Part shown: positions 1-9,849 of the stretch, piece after piece
How the letters are laid out: the number at the start of each line of letters is the position of its first letter
How positions within the stretch are numbered: position 1 is the stretch's first letter
Source: Malania oleifera
Taxonomy: Eukaryota > Streptophyta > Magnoliopsida > Santalales > Ximeniaceae
NCBI RefSeq assembly: GCF_029873635.1
Contig: NC_080422.1
Span: 2,088,001 to 2,152,000, forward strand
Direction: 5' to 3'
Length of the DNA stretch: 64,000 nt
Position numbers and translations under genes: made by a program
Notes under the pieces: model-generated
Database searches by the model: none
What the model was told of the DNA's origin: nothing
The model's input: only the letters and a program-made list of their open reading frames with translations

Positions 1-145
1 CTTGTGATCTTGGTGACCCGAAGTCATGGGTTCGATTCTCTTTTGAGAGTTTATCCCAGTGAACTATCAGGGGTACGTAAAGCCGCACCATAGTGTTCAA
101 AGTGGCGGGAGTTCTCACGTTATCAAAAAATAATAATAATAATAA
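1..145 (+). mobile_element. SINE-like retroposon, left edge of window (partial)
   Basis: The sequence has a pol III B-box-like motif (GGTTCGATTC at about 29-38) and the block CTATCAGGGGTACGTAAA, and ends in an A-rich tail with TAA repeats (about 125-150). The same arrangement recurs near the right edge (62875-63065), with the same order of motifs and a similar tail. This fits a dispersed tRNA-derived SINE family. The 5' end is cut by the window edge, so the A box and target duplication cannot be checked. Class is inferred. Confidence 0.55.
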
Positions 146-360
146 TACTAAACACTTGTTATATTTTATTTGCATAAAACCATTTTTTTTATTCTTGCAA
201 ATTGACCATCTTGGTTTTATTTATGAAAAAATAAAATAAAAATCAAAGCTATAGTTTAAGTTTAGATAAGAATTACAGTGCTAGATATCTAGAAAATAGT
301 CCATCAGTTTTATCGCAAATTACAAATAACCTCCTTTGTTATTTTACAAAATGTAAATAT

Positions 361-445
361 TAGAGCTCGTTTTGATCAACATTTTGATTGGCAAAAAGAA
401 AACAACGGAAAATAAGAAACAAACTTATTTTTCACTATATTTTTT

Positions 446-485
<40 letters not shown>

Positions 486-930
486 TAAACACTATTAATT
501 TTTTTTATTTTAAAATGATTAAAGTTAAATAAATAGATAGTGACTTTCCCAGAGGCATCGCAAAAAATAATAATAATGACCTCTCTTAAAGTTTCAAGAA
601 ATTCAAAAACATTTTCTAAGATTTGCTAAAAACATACAAATCATAGGATAGGTCAATGATATTTTTAAAATGTTAAAGAAAGTTTATAATATTTTTAAAA
701 TCTCATAAGAGGTATCTATCTTTTTATTAAATTTCAAAGAATGTGAGTATTTTTTACACTAAAATTTTTAAAAAATTAAATATAAATAATACATAAAATT
801 ATATTTTTTATTCATTAATTTAGTATTAATTTTTATTTTTTTATCTTACTTTTCTCTCGATAACTAAATATTTTTAAAATTTTCTTTTCCTTCTCCAAAA
901 TTTTTTAAGTTCCAAATAGGCACAAAAAAA
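361..930. repeat. MITE-like AT-rich repeat, copy 1, with a foldback inside
   Basis: This is similar to 1620-1935 and 45960-46215. All three begin with a GGCTTGTTT/GAGCTCGTTT-like end, pass through an AAATAAGAA..TTAAACACTA segment, and finish with TTGATAACTAAA..TTTAAGTTCCAAATAG. The two ends are roughly inverted to each other, as in many MITEs. A (TA)n run lies at about 450-480. A separate A/T-rich segment at about 540-760 interrupts this copy and is itself partly self-complementary (GACCTCTCTT... against ...AAGAGGTATC). No transposase is present. The class assignment is tentative. Confidence 0.4.
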
Positions 931-958
931 TAGATGAGAATATATATACAGGAAGTAC

Positions 959-1244
959 CTAAAATATCAGAGATGGTTCGGCCATTGGTAAATCTGCCGG
1001 TGGGATTACCACCAGAGGGCGCAAAGTCAATGCCGTAAGGAGGGGAGTCGGCCCTGGATAGGGTTAGCAGATAGTCATTGTTGCCGGCGTCCACCAGCGA
1101 GTCCCCAAACACGAACGATGTGAAACCTCCACAGGCCACCACATGCAGCAACTGCAACCACACCGCCACCACACACACGGTTTCAATTATGAACGTCAAC
1201 CCACAACCCCATCCCCTCCACCGTCTCGCCGCCATCATCCCCAT
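959..1244 (-). CDS. GDSL esterase/lipase, first exon only (gene continues beyond left edge)
   Basis: This exon encodes the N-terminus of a secreted plant SGNH/GDSL hydrolase. The block I signature [14 protein letters not shown] is followed by a conserved [21 protein letters not shown] stretch typical of plant extracellular GDSL lipases. With the ATG at 1244-1242, the nucleophile of GDSL is Ser49. Residues of about 15-40 are hydrophobic and read as a signal peptide. In-frame ATGs also occur at 1268, 1238 and 1235; 1244 has the best context (A at -3, G at +4). The open frame can be extended upstream only with a TTG. The exon ends at G959, followed on the minus strand by a GT donor (958-957) in the order ATTTTAG|GTAC. 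The Gly, Asn and His blocks are absent because the downstream exons lie outside the window. The intron is at least 0.95 kb. Substrate is unknown. Confidence 0.88.
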
Positions 1245-1313
1245 TTTCGCCAGTAACACCACGTGCATTAATTCTACCTTCACTACTAAATTATTACTGC
1301 TCAATATATGAAA

Positions 1314-1320
1314 TTATATA
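1314..1320 (-). promoter_or_regulatory. candidate TATA box of the GDSL gene
   Basis: The minus strand reads TATATAA here, about 70 bases upstream of the preferred ATG. That spacing allows a short 5' leader. The local sequence is AT-rich, so this could be chance. Confidence 0.3.
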
Positions 1321-1619
1321 AGCATATGCATATGTACGCTTGCATGTGAGAATATGGACATGCAGGTTGCGTGGGTGGGGGTGCTGGTTGCAGAGGCAGG
1401 TAAAGGTGAGTTTGAGAATTGAAAGAGTCTTGCTTGGATATGAATCATGAAGATGAATTATTGATTTCAAGGGGGTAGGTGTACGTGCTCTGCCTGCCTC
1501 GTCAGATATTGTAGCTAGCTGCAAGGACAGATAACTGCAATTTCATGCATCTCTGATCGATCTCTGCAAGCACTTGCATATGCATGTGCATGTTGCGGCT
1601 GATTTAACTTCACGTACTT

Positions 1620-1935
1620 CTTGTTGGGCTTGTTTACAAAGGATTTTGATCGGAAAAAGTAACGAAAAGGAAAGAAAATAAGAAGAAGAATATATATTTT
1701 TATTATATATTAAATACTACTAAAAGTAAAACTTTATTTTAATATAGTTAAAAATTAAGAAAAATTAAATATAAATAGCGTATAAATGATATTTTTATTC
1801 ATTTATTTGACATATATTTTTTTTATTTGTTATTTTCATTTTTCTTGATAACTAAACATAAAAAAGTGTGTTCTTTCATATTTCCTTTCCTTTCCTTGAG
1901 AATATTTAAGCTCTAAATAGACACTTTGTGTTTCA
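1620..1935. repeat. MITE-like AT-rich repeat, copy 2
   Basis: This is the cleanest copy of the family also seen at 361-930 and 45960-46215. It starts GGGCTTGTTTACAAAGG and ends TTTAAGCTCTAAATAGACAC. The reverse complement of the end resembles the start, giving imperfect terminal inverted repeats of about 12-15 bp. The interior is A/T-rich and has no open frame. It sits about 0.4 kb upstream of the GDSL exon. Confidence 0.42.
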
Positions 1936-2411
1936 ATCTAATTGAGCGCTCCTTGGAAAAATATCTACAGGATTACAACTTAATCAAGTTTGGGGGATGA
2001 GTTTGAGAGTATAAAATATTTATAATTAAAAATTATTTTTTCAAAATAACTTAAAAATTAATTATTACTCTGGTTAATATTCTTATCGGTTTCTCTACTT
2101 CCCCCCCCCCCTTTTTTTTTTCTAAAAAAAATTGAAATGGAGATATAATACGATTCAATTATAAGCTCATTAATTAGGAGTTCGTTTGAACTTGGGTCGA
2201 ACTCCTTCAAGAATAATGGATTAATAGACTTGATCTTATTTGGATTTTTCCTTATTCAAGCTATGTTTTAGTAAATTTCATTGAAGTCGTTTGTCATACT
2301 AATACAGTTATTAGGCCTAGTAAATGCATAGTACTCTTAAAAAATAGTTAAACTTATTACTGATTGTTTTGAAAATAATATTTAATATTTTGTTATGGTG
2401 TCCCATGCTTA
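1936..2411. other. intergenic, nothing recognised
   Basis: This is AT-rich sequence with a C/T homopolymer run (about 2101-2130). No gene, RNA or clear repeat is seen. Confidence 0.5.
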
Positions 2412-2779
2412 ATTGAAAGCTTAGTATATTTATTTTTTAAAAACATAGGTAAATTTATTAAAGGAGCAATAAGCAAGAAGCTTCAATCCTCTCAAGCGAA
2501 AGAGAGATGTAGAAGAGAGGAAAGGATGAACTTAATCACCCTCCTAAATCTTGGAATATGCATGAAAACTCTTCCTAATTCAGATGAGACAACAAAGAAT
2601 TAGATTTAGTCCAAAAGTATAAATTTGATAAACATTTATCAAACACCTTCGTGGTGGTGGAGTAGTTTTCGTTGAAAATTCTTTCGCTCCTCTCCTTCTA
2701 AATTTCCCAGCAAATGATTGTTGGAGTAGCTGAAACCCTTTGAGCTTTGAAAAATTCCACATTGAAAGCCTAGTATATT
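2412..2779 (-). mobile_element. short retroposon (LINE 3'-end type) with 19-bp target duplications
   Basis: A 19-bp sequence starting ATTGAAAGC occurs at 2412-2430 and again at 2761-2779 with one mismatch, flanking an insert of 330 bp. On the minus strand the insert ends in an A-rich tail (plus strand TATTTTTTAAAAAC). This is the hallmark of target-primed reverse transcription. A minus-strand open frame of 60 codons (2762-2580) fills the 5' part but matches no family I recognise. The 3' part resembles 3385-3560. The element is probably a 5'-truncated LINE; a truncated processed transcript is possible. Confidence 0.65.
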
Positions 2780-3375
2780 AGGTTTGGAGAGTGGATAAAG
2801 TATTAGCTCATCATGCCTTTTTAGTTTTAATTTTAATTAAAAATGGAAGGGTAAGGTTCAAACCGTACATCTCTTAGTACTTATAGCTCGATATTTTAAC
2901 ACTATTACAAAAAATACTCAATTCATCTAAAAGTTTAAACTTTGCACGGTAAAATTGTACATATAATTTATAATCTCTTTTAAAGTACATAGGATGACGA
3001 GCTCCCCTACTATACATAGTAAGTGTAATTTTTTATGTTAACAATAGTGTTTTATCATTATTTGTCACGTTTTACTATCACATTCTATTGCACATTGTCC
3101 AAGAATCATAAATATTGTGATAACGATTAATTCAATATATAAAATTGCCATTAGGTTAATTTATAGCCTTTTAGATTAATTTGTGCAATTTCTTTGATTC
3201 TGAATCTCATATGATTTACAAGGTTAATTTATAGCCTTTTGAGGTCCCCTAGCCTTTAAGACTGGTTGACTGGATGCACTAAAAGATAGACTCCAACTAG
3301 AAAAAATAATTTTTTAACCAAAAACTCTATATATGTATAGTCTAATTAAAGCATGATGAATTAACAATGCCTAAA
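2780..3375. other. intergenic, nothing recognised
   Basis: This is AT-rich sequence. A short repeat (GGTTAATTTATAGCCTTTT and close variants) occurs at about 3154 and 3222. No coding potential is seen. Confidence 0.4.
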
Positions 3376-3730
3376 CTCTTTTTAAAAAACAAAGGTAACA
3401 TCATTAAAAAGGAGAAATCAAGTAAGATGTTTGGATTCTTTGAATAAGACTGTAGATAAAAGTGAGGAAAAAACATCCTCCCACATTAAATAAAATACAA
3501 AAGAACTCTTCCTAATTTAAAGACAACCAACACCTCTGAAACCGATGAGAACCCTGCAATCAAATAAGTAAGTCTTCCAAACAACTGAAATTAAGGATAA
3601 ATTGTGGATTTTTCAGGATTTAATTAAACGCAAACAAAAGTAAGGAGTAAGGATTATATCATAAATATGGCCATGAAATTCAGTAAGGAAGTTAGGGACA
3701 AACAGGAAGACTGCGATTGGAATTTTGCTG
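3376..3730 (-). repeat. LINE 3'-end-like repeat, second copy
   Basis: The segment TTTTTAAAAAACAAAGGTAAC at about 3378 and the following AACTCTTCCTAATTTAAAGAC parallel the retroposon at 2431-2600. It is therefore read as another minus-strand LINE 3' end. No target duplication was found. The right boundary is unclear, and the next sequence is LINE-like in the opposite orientation. Confidence 0.35.
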
Positions 3731-3936
3731 ACAATATACATAAATGAAGAAAAGGACTGAATCCACGGATAGAATTGCCGTAAGCTCATAAGAGCCAAAA
3801 TTATCTCACAAAATGTTAGGGGATTGAACAATTTGGCCAAAAGAAGAATAATAAAGCAAATGATGGAAGTTTGGAAGTTGGGCAACATGTGTTTTCAAGA
3901 AATAAAATGTGAAGATTAGATAGTAAGGACATGAAG

Positions 3937-4244
3937 TGTGACAACTCGAATAAAAATGGAATTTAGATAATAAAGAGGAAGGGAAATGAAACCAGTAACA
4001 GAAGGAGGAAGTCAACTTCATCGACGAACGCACTTTGGAAGGAATAACCAAGGGGGGGATCATCAGGACTTCGTCGACGAATATAGGGGATTCGTCGATG
4101 AGGGCTTAAAAGAATTTGTCAACGAAGACTAAATTTCATCGACGAATGACGTGGCTCATCGACGAATCCAGTTCTATAAATAGAAAAATCCGGATTTTTA
4201 ACTTCATAACTAAGTAAACTCTCTTCTCTCTCTCCACCCTTCGG

Positions 4245-4282
<38 letters not shown>

Positions 4283-5859
4283 GATTTTGGGACAGATTTA
4301 CGTCGGATCAACAATCCAAAGTCACCACGATGCTCCTAGGAAAGTTCTCTTCAAATCTGTCGGAGCGGATCGTTGGTAAAAGTAAGTTGGAAATCATCTC
4401 TGGGTTGAGGTAAGGCTTTTTAAGCCAAATTTGACTTTATGGTAGTTATAGGAAATGATGTACACATCGAAATACTGAAGTTTAGTACTGTGAATTTTCA
4501 GTTTCAAGGTATTGATTAGGAAATCCTACGAGTGTGAGACCAGAGTTTACAGGGGCTTTTCTCAGTAGTCAGGTAAGGGAATAAACTAAAACAGTTATTT
4601 TTCATGCAAATTATTATTAATTATGAGTAAATTTAATTTCAGAAAAGCATATGTTATATTTGTATATTATGAATGAAATGTACGTTTGGGATATATTGCT
4701 ATTATGTAGAAATGTATATGTATGTATGAGATGCCAGAAAATTACGATTTTAGAATAAGAAGTATGATTTTATACAGCGCATGTGTGACATGAATATTAT
4801 TTTACGTGAAATGTATTATGGTATGAAAGATTTTTTGAGTAAAGTATGTTTTCAGGTATTATGAAAAGATATGTTATGTTATGATGATTTTGATGAGTAC
4901 ATGATAATTGATTTATTTTCAGAATGTATATACCTGAAATGATTCCGGCGCGAGGCCGTAATTACGATATGTTCGGCACGAGGCCATAATGATGTTTTAT
5001 ATGATCATGTATTATATGTTATCAGAATCCGGATGTTAGTTTAGTTCAGTTCAGGGGCTTTAACTTATAAATCAGATGTTTATGATCAGATTACCCCACG
5101 AGGGGTGGGAGATGGATAGTCGATGTGGCTTTCAGTAGAGTGTAGACGTCCACCTGGTAGTCTAGACCAGGGTGTGGCGGGCCCTTCGCACTTACAGACA
5201 TATTTGACTTAGCAGTGGTCGTCCTGTCATTGTCGGGTCCCGCCTTCGGGCTGCACAACCCATCATGGGGGGTAATACATGAGACCAGCTAACTATTCAT
5301 CCTGGGTATATTTTCAGTATTATTAGTTATAACAGATGTTTTATGTACGATATAATTTATTAGAAAATATGAAAATATGTGTTTATTTAGTGCAATATGT
5401 TAAATGTTTACAGAAATATGAAATATATTGTATACGTATAACTGCCTTAAATGTTCATGTTGCCACACATCTGTATTTAGTTTATTTTCCCTTACCGAGA
5501 AGTGTCTCACCCCGTACATTAAATGATTTCTAGGAAACCTAGAGGGACTGGCGGGTCAGGGCCGCCGTTGAGTGATTGGAGCTTCCCTACCAGAAGGATA
5601 AGCGTTGAACTAGGATCGAAAGATTTTGTTATATGATCCTAGTGTTATTTTGACTTTTTGGAGGTTGTATATAGTAACAGTATTTTGATGATATAGTAAA
5701 CTCTAGTATTATGTTTCATGGTTGGATGTTTGAGATTTTATGCTTGTTGTTGCTTAGGTTTCCGTTGTGATTGTCAGGTGTCCTCGTTATCCATGGGTTC
5801 GGGTCGACTTTTCCATTTATTATCTTTCATTTTATGTTAAAGAAATTGAGGTCGTCACA
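3937..5859 (+). mobile_element. solo LTR, Ty3/gypsy (family S1)
   Basis: It is 1923 bp long and begins TGTGACAACTCG and ends GTCGTCACA, so TGTGAC/GTCACA form perfect terminal inverted repeats. Flanking bases TGAAG (3932-3936) and TGAAC (5860-5864) look like a 5-bp target duplication with one change. The U3 part holds an array of TCGTCGACGA-like palindromes (4018-4165), then the TATA box TATAAATAG (4175-4183), then a CT-rich leader. Orientation is therefore plus. No internal domain remains, which is the usual result of LTR-LTR recombination. It shares two conserved LTR blocks with the other gypsy families here (5243-5261 and about 5494-5515). Confidence 0.8.
4018..4165 (+). repeat. array of TCGTCGACGA-like palindromes in U3 of solo LTR S1
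   Basis: Six copies of a 10-bp dyad with consensus TCRTCGACGA occur in about 150 bp. Most of the variants are single CpG-to-TpG or CpG-to-CpA changes. A TGACGTGGC (ACGT-core, bZIP-like) site lies between the fifth and sixth copies. The TATA box follows within 15 bases of the last copy. Confidence 0.8.
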
Positions 5860-6027
5860 TGAACTCAGTTTGGAGAAATGGTCAAACAAATTGTGCAATT
5901 ATAAATGTGAGAGGGTCTTTCGGAGGTAATATCGTGGCATGGGTTTCTGAAAAGGGGAAATTTATCCATCTCCATTGCCTTACAAAATGTCTTTATAGGA
6001 TGGGAATGACTTCTCACAATGGTTTAT

Positions 6028-7148
6028 TGTAACGCCCCAACCCCCTACTTGGGCTCAGAGTGCTACTAATCCATTCATTTATCTAATAATCCACATGCTA
6101 ATATCATGAACGCAACGGAAAATATAAATATGATCTCCACAAATATAATACCAGAGTTTACTATCTATAATCCAAATTAACTATTCACCACTTGTAATCA
6201 CATATATACATGTCTCCAAAACATAACCTACACTTCCAGTATTCACAACCATCCATTTCTCAGAAGACTTAACATATAGAACATAAAATATAAATTTATA
6301 CATCTCAAAATTAACATAAAAATATACCCTTTTCTCTTTCTATTTCCCAAAAATGCTATAAAACCTCGAGTCCTCTAAGCTCGATCTTGAGAAATCCTGA
6401 AAAGATAAATTCATATTCGGGTGAGACACATCTCAGTAAGGGAAGAAACAATATATTAAAACAGCGTGTGACTAACATGAGTTTATATAACAACATAATA
6501 TTTAACATTTGAAAATTGTTAACATAATTTCTAAAATCATTCTTTGAACCTAATCAATCACATTCAAAAGATTTAACCCACAAGATTACCCAAGGATAGG
6601 GGTGATTACCCGCCCATACAAGTAGCACCCCTCTGCTCTAATACATTTGACAACCCAAGGGTCGCTACTGAAGCATACCAGGGCACTCACCTTACTCAGT
6701 AAACTCTCAAGTATTAGATTAATCTCGTACTCACACAGTTCAAACAAAGGTTTACCAGCGAAGGCCCCAATGATAGGGAAATCTACCCGCCCATACAAGT
6801 AGGTTTCCTCTGCCCTAGTACGTTATGTAACTACTGCCACATTTGAAGTTATTAGCGCACTCGCCTTTCTCAGCAGGCCCTTAGGTGAAGAGTATGCCCC
6901 GCCCAATCGTAACATATTTAATTAGCATAAATACTTCTAATATCATAATACATTATTCTTTATGACATTATTCAACCATTCACATATGTTCATGTTCATA
7001 ACTTTAACATTTCATTTCATTTCACTTTAAGTGACTCTTTCCCATTTTACATTGTTCACATTTCACACTTCATTTTCGTTTCATTCATTTCCATTTTCAT
7101 TTCATTTCATTACATACCCAGCATCTTTCAACTGTTTTACCCAGCATT
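6028..7148 (-). mobile_element. B1 3' LTR, first part
   Basis: It opens with TGTAACGCCCC and includes the block GGTGAGACACATCTCAGTAAGG (about 6420-6441) shared by most gypsy LTRs in the window. It breaks at 7148 inside a short-period repeat (CAGCATCTTTCAACTGTTTTACC) where element A is inserted. The missing LTR sequence resumes at 19652, with about 150 bp lost in between compared with the B3 LTRs. Confidence 0.8.
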
Positions 7149-9053
7149 TGTCGCGCTCCGAACCCGCAGATGGGTCCTAGGTGTGAAAAATAGTAACCTA
7201 ACCTGTCTATGTATCAATTAAACATACATGATACAATACTGGAAGAGGGTCCGACCCCATGGGGTATACGGAAGCCCTACAAAACATACATATACACATC
7301 CATACTCATCAAATACACAGCAGAAACTGTTCAATCTATCCATATAACATACCATACCAGAGTTTATACAACACTAGGGTAAAAGTTCCCGTAATTACAA
7401 AACATACTCCCGGTGTCTACAAAAAACATCACAACAACCCGGTTAAAAAACTCATACCTATCCAGGCACTAACTGTAGCTAAATGACACCTCCGCTTCTG
7501 GATGCTAGGATGTTAGTTTCGGTTACCCAAAGGACTTGAAAACATTTGTATATACATTCGGGGTGAGACACCTCTCAGTAAGGAAGAAAGCAGGTTATAT
7601 CAGTATGTGGCATACCAATGTTATTTTACGTAAAACATAACAGCATACAATATGATATAGTTTTGAAACATTTCCATACAGTTTCATACAATTCTATACA
7701 GTTCCAGTATTTTCACAAATCCATTCAAGTACATATGATACCCAAACATACAGTCAGTGTCGTCACACTCAAGCAACTGAAACCTTGTGATAACCGAAGC
7801 GGTACGTTGCCAAGACGGTGTAGCTCACACCCATCAGTGACTAGTCGGAACACATTGGTGATATTTCACACCCTCGGATATAGAGCCAGACACTCTCGCC
7901 CATGGTAATGAACTGGTACATGGCGCAGCGTATGGTAATTAACCGCCACATAGCTGCTTCAGCGTATGGTTATTAGCCGCCACTAGCTGATTTCACAAAA
8001 TCTAGAATCGTTTTGGAACTCATGTTCCTATACTCATTAGGGTATGGTAATTACTTGCCACTAGCTGTTTTACAAAATACCTGGAACAATTACATACATC
8101 CATACATTCTACACTTATTTGGTATACCGTAAATCATATCGTTTTCCAGCTCAAGCATATAGTTCTATACAAATATGGATACGGTCATCTCAATAATACA
8201 TTTGAAATACAACATGCAAATTTTCCAAACAAAGTAGAGATGTTACCCGATATCCCCGATTTTTTCGAAAACTGTACCCCAAAAATCCTGCATTTTTACC
8301 CGATAGATTTCCCAAAATAAGTAATCAAAACATACATACGATCGTAATGTACAGGTTTACCGACCTCGATTTCAAAAATAAACTGATATAAACAGAATCC
8401 CCTTACTTTAACCCAAAATCAAACCACGAACTCTAAGACTCTCAAAACTACGAACCAAGACACCAAAACCTACACAACATAGAACAATACTTCCTTACAA
8501 TTCGTACTACTACATATATTTTGAAACAGAAATGGAAACCAAGTCTTGCCTCGATTTTGGACCAAAACCCAAAACTACTCGAAACGAGATTCCGATCCAC
8601 TATTCACGAAGAGAATCCTACCCTGATTTACGCGGTAACGTTGGACTTACAAATCAGGCGACGAACGGCGAAAGAATCTAGAGAGAGAGAGAGAGTGATC
8701 TTCAAGTTCTAGAGAGAGAGGGAGAGGATATTTTAGATTTCTTAGCTTGGAAGTAATGGAAACTGATATTTATAGCCCCTTTGACTTGGCTGCCCTCGTC
8801 GACGAATGGCGTCCTCATCAACGAGATCATATAGATAGCTCCTTGAAGAGACAAGGACCTCATCGATGGACCTGATATTACCGGTTTCTCGAAATCCCTC
8901 AGCTTCTCCTTGTCGAAAAGCCTCTGAATTTCATCGACGAGCAGCACCTAAACTTCATTGACGAACTCTGGCTTCGTCGACGAACTCTACTCAAATACCA
9001 ATTTACCCTTATTTTATATAATTAATCCATATATCACAGTTTAGGTTCTTACA
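7149..9053 (-). mobile_element. element A, 3' LTR (complete)
   Basis: It is 1905 bp. On the minus strand it begins TGTAAGAACCTAAACTGTG and ends GGAGCGCGACA. The TATA box (minus GGCTATAAATATC) is at about 8768-8780, with the dyad array upstream of it at about 8795-8985. It is inserted in the short repeat of the B1 LTR. Confidence 0.88.
8795..8985 (-). repeat. TCGTCGACGA-like array, 3' LTR of element A
   Basis: About eight dyads occur, several decayed by transitions (TCATCAACGA, TCATCGATGG, TTGTCGAAAA, TCATTGACGA). They lie upstream of the TATA box in the minus orientation. The equivalent array in the other LTR of the same element (15626-15800) is better preserved, so the pair shows directly which positions have mutated. 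Confidence 0.75.
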
Positions 9054-9066
9054 ACCTCCCCTTTTT
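9054..9066 (-). promoter_or_regulatory. polypurine tract of element A
   Basis: On the minus strand AAAAAGGGGAGGT abuts the start of the 3' LTR (TGTAAGAACC). This is the expected plus-strand DNA priming site. The next internal bases (CGAAAATTTTGTCCTCGAAATT on plus, in part) are shared with the B elements. Confidence 0.85.
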
Positions 9067-9366
9067 ACGAAAATTTTGTCCTCGAAATTTGCAATCTCTC
9101 CTTACGAATTCATTTATACTACTGAATAAATACACACTCTAAGAAGAACCGGCGGCCATTTATACGTAGCCCCGTCACAATACATACATTTCCTCACGTA
9201 TGGCGGAGGAATACCGTGGTTACATACGTACACGGCCTCGGGAGCTCACAATAAAACAAGACTCTTCTAGAGACTAACCACACAATACTAATATGATAAC
9301 AGAGTACTACATACATACATACATACCCATACCAACCTTGCTATCTAACTACTACTCAAGGAAATT

Positions 9367-9752
9367 GTGCATACTTCTGGCATATTTTCGATTCTAATTC
9401 CCAAGAAATTTCTTCAACCGCATGTTTCCGCCACAAAACCTTCACTAACGGTAGACTTGGTACACAACTTCTGAACTTTTCGGTCTAGAATTTGAACTGG
9501 TACTTCCTCATACACCAAAGCATCCCCAAGTTCCAAGGACTCGTAACTAATAACATGCGATGAATCCGACACATACCTCCTCAACATGGATACGTGAAAT
9601 ACATCATGGATCCTCAAGAGCGCAGGAGGTAGTGCAATATGGTAGACCTCCGAACCCACTCGTTCTAGAATCTTGAATGGTTCGATATACCTCAGGCTCA
9701 ACTTGCCTTTCTTCCCGAATCTCATCACTCCCTTCATCTGAGCGATTCTCAA
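9367..9752 (-). pseudogene. element A integrase C-terminus and chromodomain
   Basis: The open frame contains GKLSLRYIEPFKILERVG, then IHDVFHVSMLRRYVSD, then YEEVPVQILDRKVQKL. These are the GPF/Y module and linker of chromovirus integrases. The frame runs off in TCG-stop, but the correct continuation is visible in another frame (VLWRKHAVEEISWELE, about 9385-9433), which is the tryptophan-containing chromodomain end. A frameshift therefore lies around 9440. Chromodomains in this clade are thought to steer integration to heterochromatin. Confidence 0.8.
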
Positions 9753-9849
9753 AAATACCTTACCTCCCTTCTCAAACTCTAATTCATGGCGGCGAACATC
9801 TACACAGCTCTTCTGCCGACTTTAAGCCGATTTAATCCTTTCCAGAATC

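Larger units (their letters stand above)
3740..6027 (+). pseudogene. LINE ORF2 endonuclease fragment, split by a solo LTR
   Basis: The plus-strand reading SQNVRGLNNLAKRRIIKQ followed by CFQEIKCED (about 3790-3915) matches the N-terminal apurinic-endonuclease region of plant L1-type ORF2 (WNVRGLG..KR...QETK). It resumes after the solo LTR (3937-5859) with a stretch containing GSFGGNIVAWVSEKGK (about 5910-5955), the position of the GASGG..W block. Stops and frame breaks are present and no reverse transcriptase follows. It is a dead fragment that served as target first for the solo LTR and then for the 32-kb block beginning at 6028. Confidence 0.6.

Noticed and set aside
864..1304. Longer GDSL frame starting at 1304 and running to 864
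   Set aside because: The codon at 1304 is TTG, not ATG, and residues after ISDIL are intron read-through past a clear GT donor at 958-957.
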